Assembly (NCBI GenBank): GCA_031255425.1
Contig: JAIRSN010000246.1
Span: 1 to 5,209 of the forward strand
DNA from: Dysgonamonadaceae bacterium
GTDB lineage: Bacteria > Bacteroidota > Bacteroidia > Bacteroidales > Azobacteroidaceae
Direction of reading: 5' to 3'
DNA length: 5,209 nt
The notes below the pieces were generated by a model. That model was not told where the DNA came from and searched no databases. It was given only the letters and a program-made list of their open reading frames with translations. Shown here piece by piece: positions 1-5,209 of this stretch (position 1 is its first letter; the number at the start of each line of letters is the position of its first letter). Made by a program: the position numbers and the translations under genes.

Positions 1-436
1 CCATCTGCAACCGTTCCCTGTCGCTCCGGGTTTTGGCATGAACGACAAACCCGCGGAAATGCGGTTCATCCCACCGGTAGCAGTCCCGCCGTTGCTCGTA
101 AAAGCGGCGCAGTCCCGCCGTATCCGCATACGACTTCAGGAAAACTTCCCGGTTGGTTATTTCAAAGAGAAGCAAGCCTTTTTCATATTCAGCCAGCAAG
201 CGGATTAATTCGGGATTATCGGCATCCGGCTGCATTCCTTTCGTGATTTCCGAACGGAAACGCTGCATGTCCCGGAGGAAATTCGCGGTCGTATCCACCC
301 GTTGCGCCCGCGCCTCCGCCAACTTCAACCGCTCAATATCCGTCCCTGCATCCGGACGGATGTCCTGAAAACAAGACTGCGCATTCAACAGCAGCGGCAG
401 CATCCAGGCGAAACTCAAACCAGCCCATTTTTTCAT
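1..436 (-). CDS. SurA/parvulin-type peptidylprolyl isomerase, 5' part (runs off left edge)
   Basis: The frame reads from an ATG at 436 down to the window edge without a stop, giving the first 145 residues of a longer protein. It begins with a signal peptide: MKK, a hydrophobic core to about residue 18, then a likely signal peptidase I site in NA|Q. The cysteine at 22 has no good lipobox, so a soluble periplasmic protein is more likely than a lipoprotein. Residues 83-125 contain EYEKGLLLFEITNREVF, then an acidic/Gly-Leu stretch and a YRWDEPHFRG segment. From memory this resembles the linker and C-terminal region of Bacteroidota PPIC-type isomerases, chaperones that help outer-membrane proteins fold. 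No parvulin catalytic domain is visible; it would have to lie beyond the edge or be absent. The gene is divergent from the GH3 gene. The start is supported by the signal peptide and by a promoter-like element just upstream. The family call is from recalled motifs, not an alignment. Confidence 0.62.
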   Translation of the reverse strand, partial: MKKWAGLSFAWMLPLLLNAQSCFQDIRPDAGTDIERLKLAEARAQRVDTTANFLRDMQRFRSEITKGMQPDADNPELIRLLAEYEKGLLLFEITNREVFLKSYADTAGLRRFYEQRRDCYRWDEPHFRGFVVHAKTRSDRERLQM

Positions 437-459
437 CAGAATTTATTTTTAGATTTCCG

Positions 460-489
460 CAAAATTAAATCCTTTCGTCCAAAGGCAAA
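460..489 (-). promoter_or_regulatory. Bacteroidota-type promoter for the isomerase gene
   Basis: Read on the minus strand, TTTG (489-486) is followed after 18 bases by TAATTTTG (467-460). This matches the Bacteroidota sigma-ABfr pattern of a -33 TTTG and a -7 TAnnTTTG, with spacing close to the usual 19-21. Transcription would start near 450-455, giving a short A/T-rich leader before the ATG at 436. The match is by eye, and both elements occur by chance in A/T-rich DNA. Confidence 0.5.
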
Positions 490-573
490 ATATCCGCGAC
501 AAAAACAAAAGCATTTGCGACATACACACAAAACAGTACACGCAAACAAAACCGGATTTGCCGTATCTGCATG

Positions 574-601
574 TTTTCTCGCTGAATTTATTGTAATTTT
601 G
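574..601 (+). promoter_or_regulatory. Probable promoter for the GH3 gene
   Basis: TAATTTTG at 594-601 is a full match to the Bacteroidota -7 box TAnnTTTG. The upstream element is weak: only TTTT at 574-577, 16 bases away. The start site would be near 608, leaving a leader of about 55 bases that is A/T-rich. AAAGGAAG at 625-632 looks like a Shine-Dalgarno but lies about 30 bases before the start codon, too far to act as one. The -7 sequence is identical to that of the divergent isomerase promoter. Confidence 0.45.
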
Positions 602-662
602 TGTCATCGTAAAATAAATTTCCGAAAGGAAGAAAAAAACATTTTAATACATTAATTATGCC

Positions 663-2948
663 ATGAATAAAATCATTTTTATTGCAAGTTTCTATTTGTT
701 GGCTGCTTATGCCTGCCAACCAAGTTCAACAGATCCGAAAGAAAAAGAGATGCATCGTTACGTCGATCGCCTGATGAGGAAAATGACGCTGGAAGAAAAG
801 ATCGGGCAAATGACTCAATTAGTTGTCGGATTTGATATAACCGGCCCCGTTTTGAACGAAGGTGTAGAAGAGAAAATCAAGTCCGGCGCCGCCGGATCGG
901 TGTTGGGTATTTACACGCCGGAAGCCACCCGGAAATTACAGGAGATGGCGGTCAACGACAGCCGGTTGAAAATTCCGTTGCTGTTTGGCTACGACGTTAT
1001 CCACGGGCACCGCACTATTTTTCCGATCAACCTGGGCTTGTCCGCCTCGTGGGACATGACCCTGATCGAACAAACCGCACAGGCGGCAGCCGATGAAGCA
1101 GCAGCCGACGGATTGCACTGGACGTTCAGCCCGATGGTCGACATTGCCCGCGACCCCCGCTGGGGACGGGTGAGCGAAGGCGCCGGCGAAGATCCCTACC
1201 TGGGTTCGCGGATTGCCGAGGCGATGGTGAGAGGGTACGAACAGGACGATTTATCCCGCAACAACACCATTTTATCCTGTATCAAACATTTCGCCCTGTA
1301 CGGCGCTGCCGAGGCAGGACGCGATTACAATACGGTAGATATGAGCGATGTGCGCATGTACAACGAATACCTGCCGCCCTACAAAGCCGGTGCGGAAGCA
1401 GGCGCGGCTTCTTTCATGACCTCTTTCAACGAGATCAACGGCGTCCCGGCAACCGGAAACCGGTGGCTGCTGACGGATTTGCTTCGGAAGGAATGGGAAT
1501 ACAAGGGTTTCGTCGTAACGGACTATGCCTCTATTCCGGAAATGGTCAATCACGGGTCCGGCAACGAACAGGAAGTGACGGCAATGGCTATCAATGCCGG
1601 AGTGGACATGGATATGGTGAGCGAAGCCATTTCCAGGTACGGCACGGAACTGGTAAAATCGGGCAAGGTGGCTAAAAAAACCATCGACATGGCTTGCCGG
1701 CGCGTGCTGGAAGCGAAATATAAACTGGGGCTGTTCGAAGATCCGTTCCGTTATTGCGTCAGCGAAAAAGAAAAACACCAGCGGACGTTTACCCTGCGCT
1801 ACCAGCTATTGGCGAGGGAAGCCGCGATTAAAAGCGTCGTATTGCTGAAAAACGACAACCAAGTCCTGCCGCTCAACGCGGAGGCGAAAATCGCTTTCAT
1901 CGGGCCGCAGGCGAAAAGGGCGCACGACCTGATCGGCAGTTGGAGCGCCGCCGGCCTCAGGGACGAAGCCATCAGCCTGTGGGAGGCTGCGACAAAACGG
2001 TACGAAAAGAACAACTACCTGTATGCCTTGGGATGCAATCTGTTGGAAGACACCGGACTGATTGACAAACTGAATCGCTTCGGATCGAAAATCCAACAGT
2101 CCGAAAAGACGCCGCAGGCGCTGATTCAGGAAGCGGTTGCCGTTGCCCGGAAATCCGACATCGTTGTTGCCGCGATGGGCGAAGCGTTCAGCATGTCGGG
2201 AGAAGCCGCGTCCCGTTCCAGCATCGAATTGCCCGAAAACCAGAAAGAATTGCTGAAAGCGTTGAAGCAAACCGGAAAACCAATCGTATTGGTCCTGATG
2301 AACGGCCGTCCGCTGGCATTGTCGTGGGAGGATGAAAATATGGACGCGATTCTCGAAACGTGGTTTGCCGGAACAGCAGGCAGCCAGGGGATTGCAGATG
2401 TATTGTTCGGCGGCGCCAACCCTTCGGGAAAGCTCACCATGACCTACCCGCGCAACATCGGGCAAGTTCCCATTTATTACAACCATAAAAACACCGGGCG
2501 CCCGATCCGGGAAGAAGAAAAATATACCAGCAAATACCTGGATACGCCCAACGACCCGCTGTATCCTTTCGGTTACGGTTTGAGTTATACCAGTTTCCAA
2601 TACAGCGACTTGCAACTCAGCGCCGATTGCCTTGCGCCGGGACAGACGCTCTCCGTTTCCGTTACGCTGGAGAATACGGGAAAACGCGAGGGAACGGAAA
2701 CCATTCAACTTTACCTGCACGACAAGACGGCTTCGATTACCCGTCCGGTAAAAGAACTGAAAGGGTTTCAACAGGCGAGGTTAGCGTCCGGAGAATCCAA
2801 AACGATTCGTTTCGATATTACGGAAGAAGACCTTAAATTCTACAACAGCGACTTGCAATGGGTAGCCGAACCGGGCGAATTCGACCTCTTTGTCGGTGGA
2901 AACAGCCGGGATCTCTTGCAGGCATCCTTCAAGTATTCGGCGAAATAA
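663..2948 (+). CDS. bglX: Family 3 glycoside hydrolase, BglX-type beta-glucosidase, probable lipoprotein
   Basis: Complete 761-residue protein, the usual length for BglX enzymes, which release terminal beta-linked glucose (sometimes xylose or other sugars) with retention of configuration. Residues 1-17 are a hydrophobic export signal ending before Cys18. The lipobox AYAC is not canonical, so lipidation is probable rather than certain. The N-terminal catalytic domain (about 34-355) opens with VDRLMRKMTLEEKIGQM. It carries the subsite motifs YDVIHG (Asp111), DPRWGR (Arg169) and IKHF (Lys208-His209), and the nucleophile Asp287 in GFVVTDYAS. The C-terminal alpha/beta domain (about 390-640) includes GEAFSMSGEAASRS, where Glu514 is the expected acid/base, then VLMNGRPLAL and YPFGYGLSYT. 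An FN3-like domain follows (about 678-750). All key residues are present, so it should be active. The ATG at 663 is chosen because an ATG at 658 reads only two codons before TGA. Substrate specificity cannot be fixed from sequence alone, and no SusC/SusD neighbours indicate one. Confidence 0.95.
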   Translation: MNKIIFIASFYLLAAYACQPSSTDPKEKEMHRYVDRLMRKMTLEEKIGQMTQLVVGFDITGPVLNEGVEEKIKSGAAGSVLGIYTPEATRKLQEMAVNDSRLKIPLLFGYDVIHGHRTIFPINLGLSASWDMTLIEQTAQAAADEAAADGLHWTFSPMVDIARDPRWGRVSEGAGEDPYLGSRIAEAMVRGYEQDDLSRNNTILSCIKHFALYGAAEAGRDYNTVDMSDVRMYNEYLPPYKAGAEAGAASFMTSFNEINGVPATGNRWLLTDLLRKEWEYKGFVVTDYASIPEMVNHGSGNEQEVTAMAINAGVDMDMVSEAISRYGTELVKSGKVAKKTIDMACRRVLEAKYKLGLFEDPFRYCVSEKEKHQRTFTLRYQLLAREAAIKSVVLLKNDNQVLPLNAEAKIAFIGPQAKRAHDLIGSWSAAGLRDEAISLWEAATKRYEKNNYLYALGCNLLEDTGLIDKLNRFGSKIQQSEKTPQALIQEAVAVARKSDIVVAAMGEAFSMSGEAASRSSIELPENQKELLKALKQTGKPIVLVLMNGRPLALSWEDENMDAILETWFAGTAGSQGIADVLFGGANPSGKLTMTYPRNIGQVPIYYNHKNTGRPIREEEKYTSKYLDTPNDPLYPFGYGLSYTSFQYSDLQLSADCLAPGQTLSVSVTLENTGKREGTETIQLYLHDKTASITRPVKELKGFQQARLASGESKTIRFDITEEDLKFYNSDLQWVAEPGEFDLFVGGNSRDLLQASFKYSAK

Positions 2949-2962
2949 ATCGAAAACAAACA

Positions 2963-3015
2963 GCAGGAGCGGCAAAAATACGGTTAGGTTGCGACATTTC
3001 CGTAAGCCGCTCTGC
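2963..3015 (+). terminator. Two-part hairpin 14 bases after the GH3 stop codon
   Basis: The outer stem pairs 2963-2973 with 3006-3015: ten base pairs with one bulged G at 2966 or 2967. An inner stem pairs TACGG (2979-2983) with CCGTA (3000-3004) around a 16-base loop. The inner and outer stems are separated by AAAAA on one side and a single A on the other. Its place just after the gene suggests a transcript 3' end or an mRNA-stabilising structure. No T-run follows on the plus strand. The T-rich flank is on the minus-strand side (2945-2962 read in reverse), so its direction is uncertain. Confidence 0.4.
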
Positions 3016-3067
3016 ATAACTGCACATCTATAAAACAAGCCAGCAATTCCGCTTAACCAAATCGCAG

Positions 3068-3075
3068 TACTTTTG
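3068..3075 (+). promoter_or_regulatory. Promoter -7 box for the beta-helix protein gene
   Basis: TACTTTTG matches the Bacteroidota -7 consensus TAnnTTTG and sits 35 bases before the start codon, so the leader would be about 29 bases and almost all A/T. No convincing TTTG is found at the -33 position (nearest is AATTCC at 3045-3050). With the hairpin upstream, this argues that the gene is transcribed separately from the GH3 gene. Confidence 0.42.
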
Positions 3076-3110
3076 GGTGCATATATTTTAATCTAATTTT
3101 ATAATAAGGT

Positions 3111-4730
3111 ATGAAAAAGAAAGTATTACTCAGTAGTTTGTTGGTTTGTATTTGTGTTTTCACGGGTTATGCGGATAAAACGCTGTATATTGATCCGGTC
3201 GACGGAAGCGATTTGAAGAACGGTTCGTCGTGGGAAAATGCCATCCGGTCTATTAATCTTATTCCGAACATGTTGGACGCCGAAGGGGTGACCACGGTGG
3301 AATTGAAAGAAAACTCCCTGTTTGAAAACGTGGATAATATTGACTTCGGTAGCGTGAATATTAACCTGGTGATCAACGGAAACAACGCCACAATCAAAGG
3401 CAAGACTTCCGAAAAGCGAATGTTTCGCGTTGCCGGCCCCGAAAGCATCTTGAAGTTCAACAACATCACATTCAGGGATAAAACCACGGAAAATTACAAC
3501 ATGGGGGCAGTGATTATCTTTGTCGGGAAAGAAATAACCGTCGAAAACTGCCAGTTTATCAACAACGCCAGCCAGTGCGGAGGCTCCGCTTTGGGTTGCC
3601 GCGCCGAACAGGTAACGGTGCGCAATTCGTATTTCAAGGACAACAAAACAACATTGAACGATTACGTAGAAGGCGCCGCCATATTGCAGGGAGGCAGGCG
3701 GGGCGTTTTGTCCTACTTATTGGTCGAAAACTGTACGTTTGACAACAACACGGTCCTGAAAGGCGACGGCTCTGCCATCGGGTTCTACGACCGCAGCGGC
3801 AACGGGCAAGCGAATGTCGGCGACCTCTGCGAAGTGAAAATTTTCAACTGCGCATTCTTCGAAAACAAAGCCGTCCAGCCGACTTCCGGCAATGTCGGCG
3901 CCGCCGTTCATTTCGACTACAACATGCAATATTATGGAAACAAGGTGCCTATCGACGGGGTGTTGGTGAACAATACTTTTTACGGCAGCGCTCCGGCGGT
4001 GAGCATAGAGAACCAAAATAAGGTGTTGTTTATCAACAATGTTGCCTTTTCGTATGATGATTCCTCCACCAGCGCACCGCTGTTGAAAACCGATTTCAAC
4101 ACCAACGGGCAAACAACCCGGGCGTACAACAATGTGCTGATAGCGTTGAAAATGCCGGCTTCTTCGCGGGAACCGGATTTCGTAACCGGAAACCAGGGCA
4201 ATCTTATTTCGCAGAGTTTGTCGGATTTTGCCAACCTCGGAATGGATGATTACCTGACGAAAGCGAGTTCCGATGCTCCGTTCTTTGTGCCGTATATTGC
4301 CATAAACAATGAAGCAAGTCCTTTGATTGATGCCGGGTTGGAACGCGGGGAAGTATTTTTCTTCGGGGAAGAAGTTGTTCCGGAAACCGACATCCGCGGA
4401 CAGGCGCGTGCCGATGCCGAAGCCGAATCGGGAACGAAACCCGACGTCGGCGCTTACGAGTGGGGAAACGGCACAATCAAGGCGGGTCTTGCGAACGTTT
4501 CGGCTCCGGACGAGTTGTTTATGCTTTACCAATCGAAAGACGAGGTATTTGTTATCAGCAAGGCGAATCGACCGCTGTCGTTGCAGGTGGTGCAGTTGGA
4601 CGGCAGGGTCATTACCCGCTCTACCCTCAACGGTTCGCTGACGCTCAAAAGGAATGAAATATCGGCGGGCGTGAAAATCTTTGTCGTAAGCGACGGACAA
4701 AAGACGGTTGCCCGGAAAGTATTGTTATAA
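3111..4730 (+). CDS. Secreted right-handed beta-helix ('choice-of-anchor Q'-like) protein with T9SS-like C-terminal domain
   Basis: Complete 539-residue protein. Residues 1-21 are a signal peptide (MKKK, hydrophobic core, cleavage near GYA|D). TLYIDPVDGSDLKNGSSW (24-41) is the typical opening of secreted parallel beta-helix proteins. Residues about 85-345 form repeating rungs of the type VENCxFxxN followed by a Gly-rich GGSAL/EGAAIL/GDGSAI/VGAAVHF segment, resembling Pmp/choice-of-anchor Q repeats. SPLIDAGL (403-410) and TDIRGQAR...KPDVGAYEW (427-451) are the closing motifs of the choice-of-anchor Q type. The last 80 residues (LSLQVVQLDGRVITRS, then AGVKIFVVSDGQKTVARKVLL in parts) resemble a T9SS type A sorting domain or the related DUF6383. 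That suggests export across the outer membrane and attachment at the cell surface. No catalytic motif is seen; it could be an adhesin, a polysaccharide-binding protein or a lyase-like fold. The ATG at 3111 is supported by the signal peptide and an A/T-rich leader. Confidence 0.82.
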   Translation: MKKKVLLSSLLVCICVFTGYADKTLYIDPVDGSDLKNGSSWENAIRSINLIPNMLDAEGVTTVELKENSLFENVDNIDFGSVNINLVINGNNATIKGKTSEKRMFRVAGPESILKFNNITFRDKTTENYNMGAVIIFVGKEITVENCQFINNASQCGGSALGCRAEQVTVRNSYFKDNKTTLNDYVEGAAILQGGRRGVLSYLLVENCTFDNNTVLKGDGSAIGFYDRSGNGQANVGDLCEVKIFNCAFFENKAVQPTSGNVGAAVHFDYNMQYYGNKVPIDGVLVNNTFYGSAPAVSIENQNKVLFINNVAFSYDDSSTSAPLLKTDFNTNGQTTRAYNNVLIALKMPASSREPDFVTGNQGNLISQSLSDFANLGMDDYLTKASSDAPFFVPYIAINNEASPLIDAGLERGEVFFFGEEVVPETDIRGQARADAEAESGTKPDVGAYEWGNGTIKAGLANVSAPDELFMLYQSKDEVFVISKANRPLSLQVVQLDGRVITRSTLNGSLTLKRNEISAGVKIFVVSDGQKTVARKVLL

Positions 4731-4806
4731 CGGTCAGTACAGGGCGGCGTTGGAAAGGTTACTACATCGTCCGCCTTGCTTCTGAAACAAAACAACCTTT
4801 TATATT

Positions 4807-4849
4807 ACTAACCTGCAAGCGGTTTGATTTCAAATGCTTGCAGGTTAGT
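4807..4849 (+). terminator. Perfect 14-bp stem hairpin after the beta-helix gene
   Basis: ACTAACCTGCAAGC (4807-4820) pairs without mismatch with GCTTGCAGGTTAGT (4836-4849). Inside the 15-base loop, TTTGA (4823-4827) and TCAAA (4830-4834) can extend the helix. It lies 76 bases after the stop codon at 4730, between that gene and the converging maturase remnant, the usual place for a transcription terminator. Neither side has a clean T-run (the plus side continues TGCGTGAAGG), so a factor-independent terminator is likely but not proven. Alternatives are an mRNA 3'-end stabiliser or the edge of a small mobile element. Confidence 0.5.
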
Positions 4850-4875
4850 TGCGTGAAGGGGGTGGCGGTTTCCGC

Positions 4876-5189
4876 TATTCCCGCCGATTTCAAGCAGTTG
4901 TTAGTGATAATGGTGGAAAAAATATCCAACTGTTGACGATGTGTCAATAACCCTTGCGAGTATGGCTCGATAGCTCGTTGTCCGTTTGGATACGCCAAGT
5001 TTTAGCAGATTTGCATACTTTGTCTTTGTCCGTTTCCACTGTTCCCAATATACACATTCGGATGCGGCGACGCAACCATGACTCCGTTTTCTGCAAATAT
5101 TTCTTTATATCAGCCATCTGAGTACATAAAAAGCGTAGAGAATCACTTCTTTGCGCTTTCACCTTTTTCCAAGAAAAACAGATTTCCAA
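4876..5189 (-). pseudogene. Decayed 3' end of a group II intron reverse transcriptase/maturase
   Basis: Read on the minus strand, three frames in turn give the conserved maturase (domain X) and DNA-binding C-terminus of group II intron proteins. Frame one gives MADIKKYLQKTE then SWLRRRIRMCI (ending near 5049). After one extra base (T at minus position 5048), a second frame gives WEQWKRTKTKYANLLKLGVSKR (5047-4982; written here as one motif with a short tail). A third frame then gives RAIE, the first frame returns for HTRKGY at 4964-4947, and a TGA (4946-4944) replaces the expected Trp before HIVNSWIF. The third frame finishes with STIITNNCLKSAGI (4917-4876). At least three frame changes and one nonsense codon make it non-functional. 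Intron domain V, expected just downstream of such an ORF, is not seen. Stops at 5207-5202 close the first frame upstream, so any remaining reverse transcriptase part beyond the right edge is also probably disrupted. The family assignment rests on recalled motifs. Confidence 0.75.
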
Positions 5190-5209
5190 TGTTATTTTTT
5201 GTTATCAAT

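Noticed and set aside
302..655. 117-codon plus-strand open frame crossing the isomerase start and the intergenic region
   Set aside because: Its first third is antisense to the isomerase and the rest is A/T-rich spacer containing both promoter-like boxes. The Lys/His/Gln-rich translation matches nothing known to me.
1806..2771. 321-codon open frame on the minus strand inside the GH3 gene
   Set aside because: It is antisense to a clearly coding GH3 frame with intact motifs. Its translation is rich in Arg, Phe and Gln with no recognisable domain, as expected from codon bias on the opposite strand.
3717..4700. 327-codon open frame on the minus strand inside the beta-helix gene
   Set aside because: It lies wholly antisense to the signal-peptide-bearing beta-helix protein, shows no signal, domain or promoter of its own, and has shadow-type composition.
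663..4730. A polysaccharide-utilisation locus or a new defence-type system
   Set aside because: No SusC/SusD pair, sensor-regulator, nuclease, toxin or second hydrolase is present. The two plus-strand genes have a promoter-like box and a hairpin between them and no clear shared pathway.
4754..4800. AAAGGTT (4754-4760) and AACCTTT (4794-4800) inverted repeat followed by T/A-rich sequence, as a terminator
   Set aside because: Seven base pairs around a 33-base loop is too weak. The nearby 14-bp perfect stem is a much better candidate.
4807..4849. Hairpin read as group II intron domain V
   Set aside because: It has no AGC triad, no GNRA-type loop and no two-base bulge in the expected position, and its lower stem is too long.
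4762..5189. Two separate small minus-strand genes (4762-4998 and 4944-5189)
   Set aside because: Each contains only alternating fragments of a maturase. Together they are better explained as one frameshifted pseudogene than as two genes.

Overview
The window looks like a piece of a Bacteroidota chromosome, most likely order Bacteroidales. Four things support this. Promoter-like boxes match the Bacteroidota -7 consensus TAnnTTTG. Leaders are A/T-rich without a well-placed Shine-Dalgarno. One secreted protein ends in a domain resembling the type IX secretion (T9SS) sorting domain. The partial gene at the left edge belongs to a parvulin-like family that I recognise from this phylum. The exact genus cannot be read from the sequence; a Tannerellaceae/Dysgonomonadaceae-type organism is a guess.

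Layout from left to right: (1) Bases 1-436, minus strand: the 5' part of an exported SurA/parvulin-type peptidylprolyl isomerase gene, running off the left edge. (2) Bases 437-662: a divergent intergenic region with a promoter-like element facing each way. (3) Bases 663-2948, plus: a complete BglX-type family 3 glycoside hydrolase, probably a lipoprotein. (4) Bases 2949-3110: a spacer with a two-part hairpin, then a separate promoter-like box. (5) Bases 3111-4730, plus: a secreted right-handed beta-helix ('choice-of-anchor Q'-like) protein with a T9SS-like C-terminal domain. (6) Bases 4731-4875: a spacer with a perfect 14-bp stem hairpin. (7) Bases about 4876 to 5189 or beyond, minus: the decayed 3' end of a group II intron reverse transcriptase/maturase, broken by frame changes and a stop codon.

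The isomerase would help fold exported or outer-membrane proteins. The GH3 enzyme would remove terminal glucose or related sugars from oligosaccharides in the periplasm or at the cell surface. The beta-helix protein could be a surface adhesin or carbohydrate-associated protein. The two plus-strand genes are separated by 162 bases, a hairpin and a promoter-like box, so they are probably separate transcription units. No SusC/SusD pair, sugar regulator or second hydrolase is present to make this a classical polysaccharide-utilisation locus.

I did not find a clearly undescribed system. The least expected content is the maturase remnant at the right edge, which reads as a pseudogene only when three frames are pieced together, and the strong hairpin beside it.
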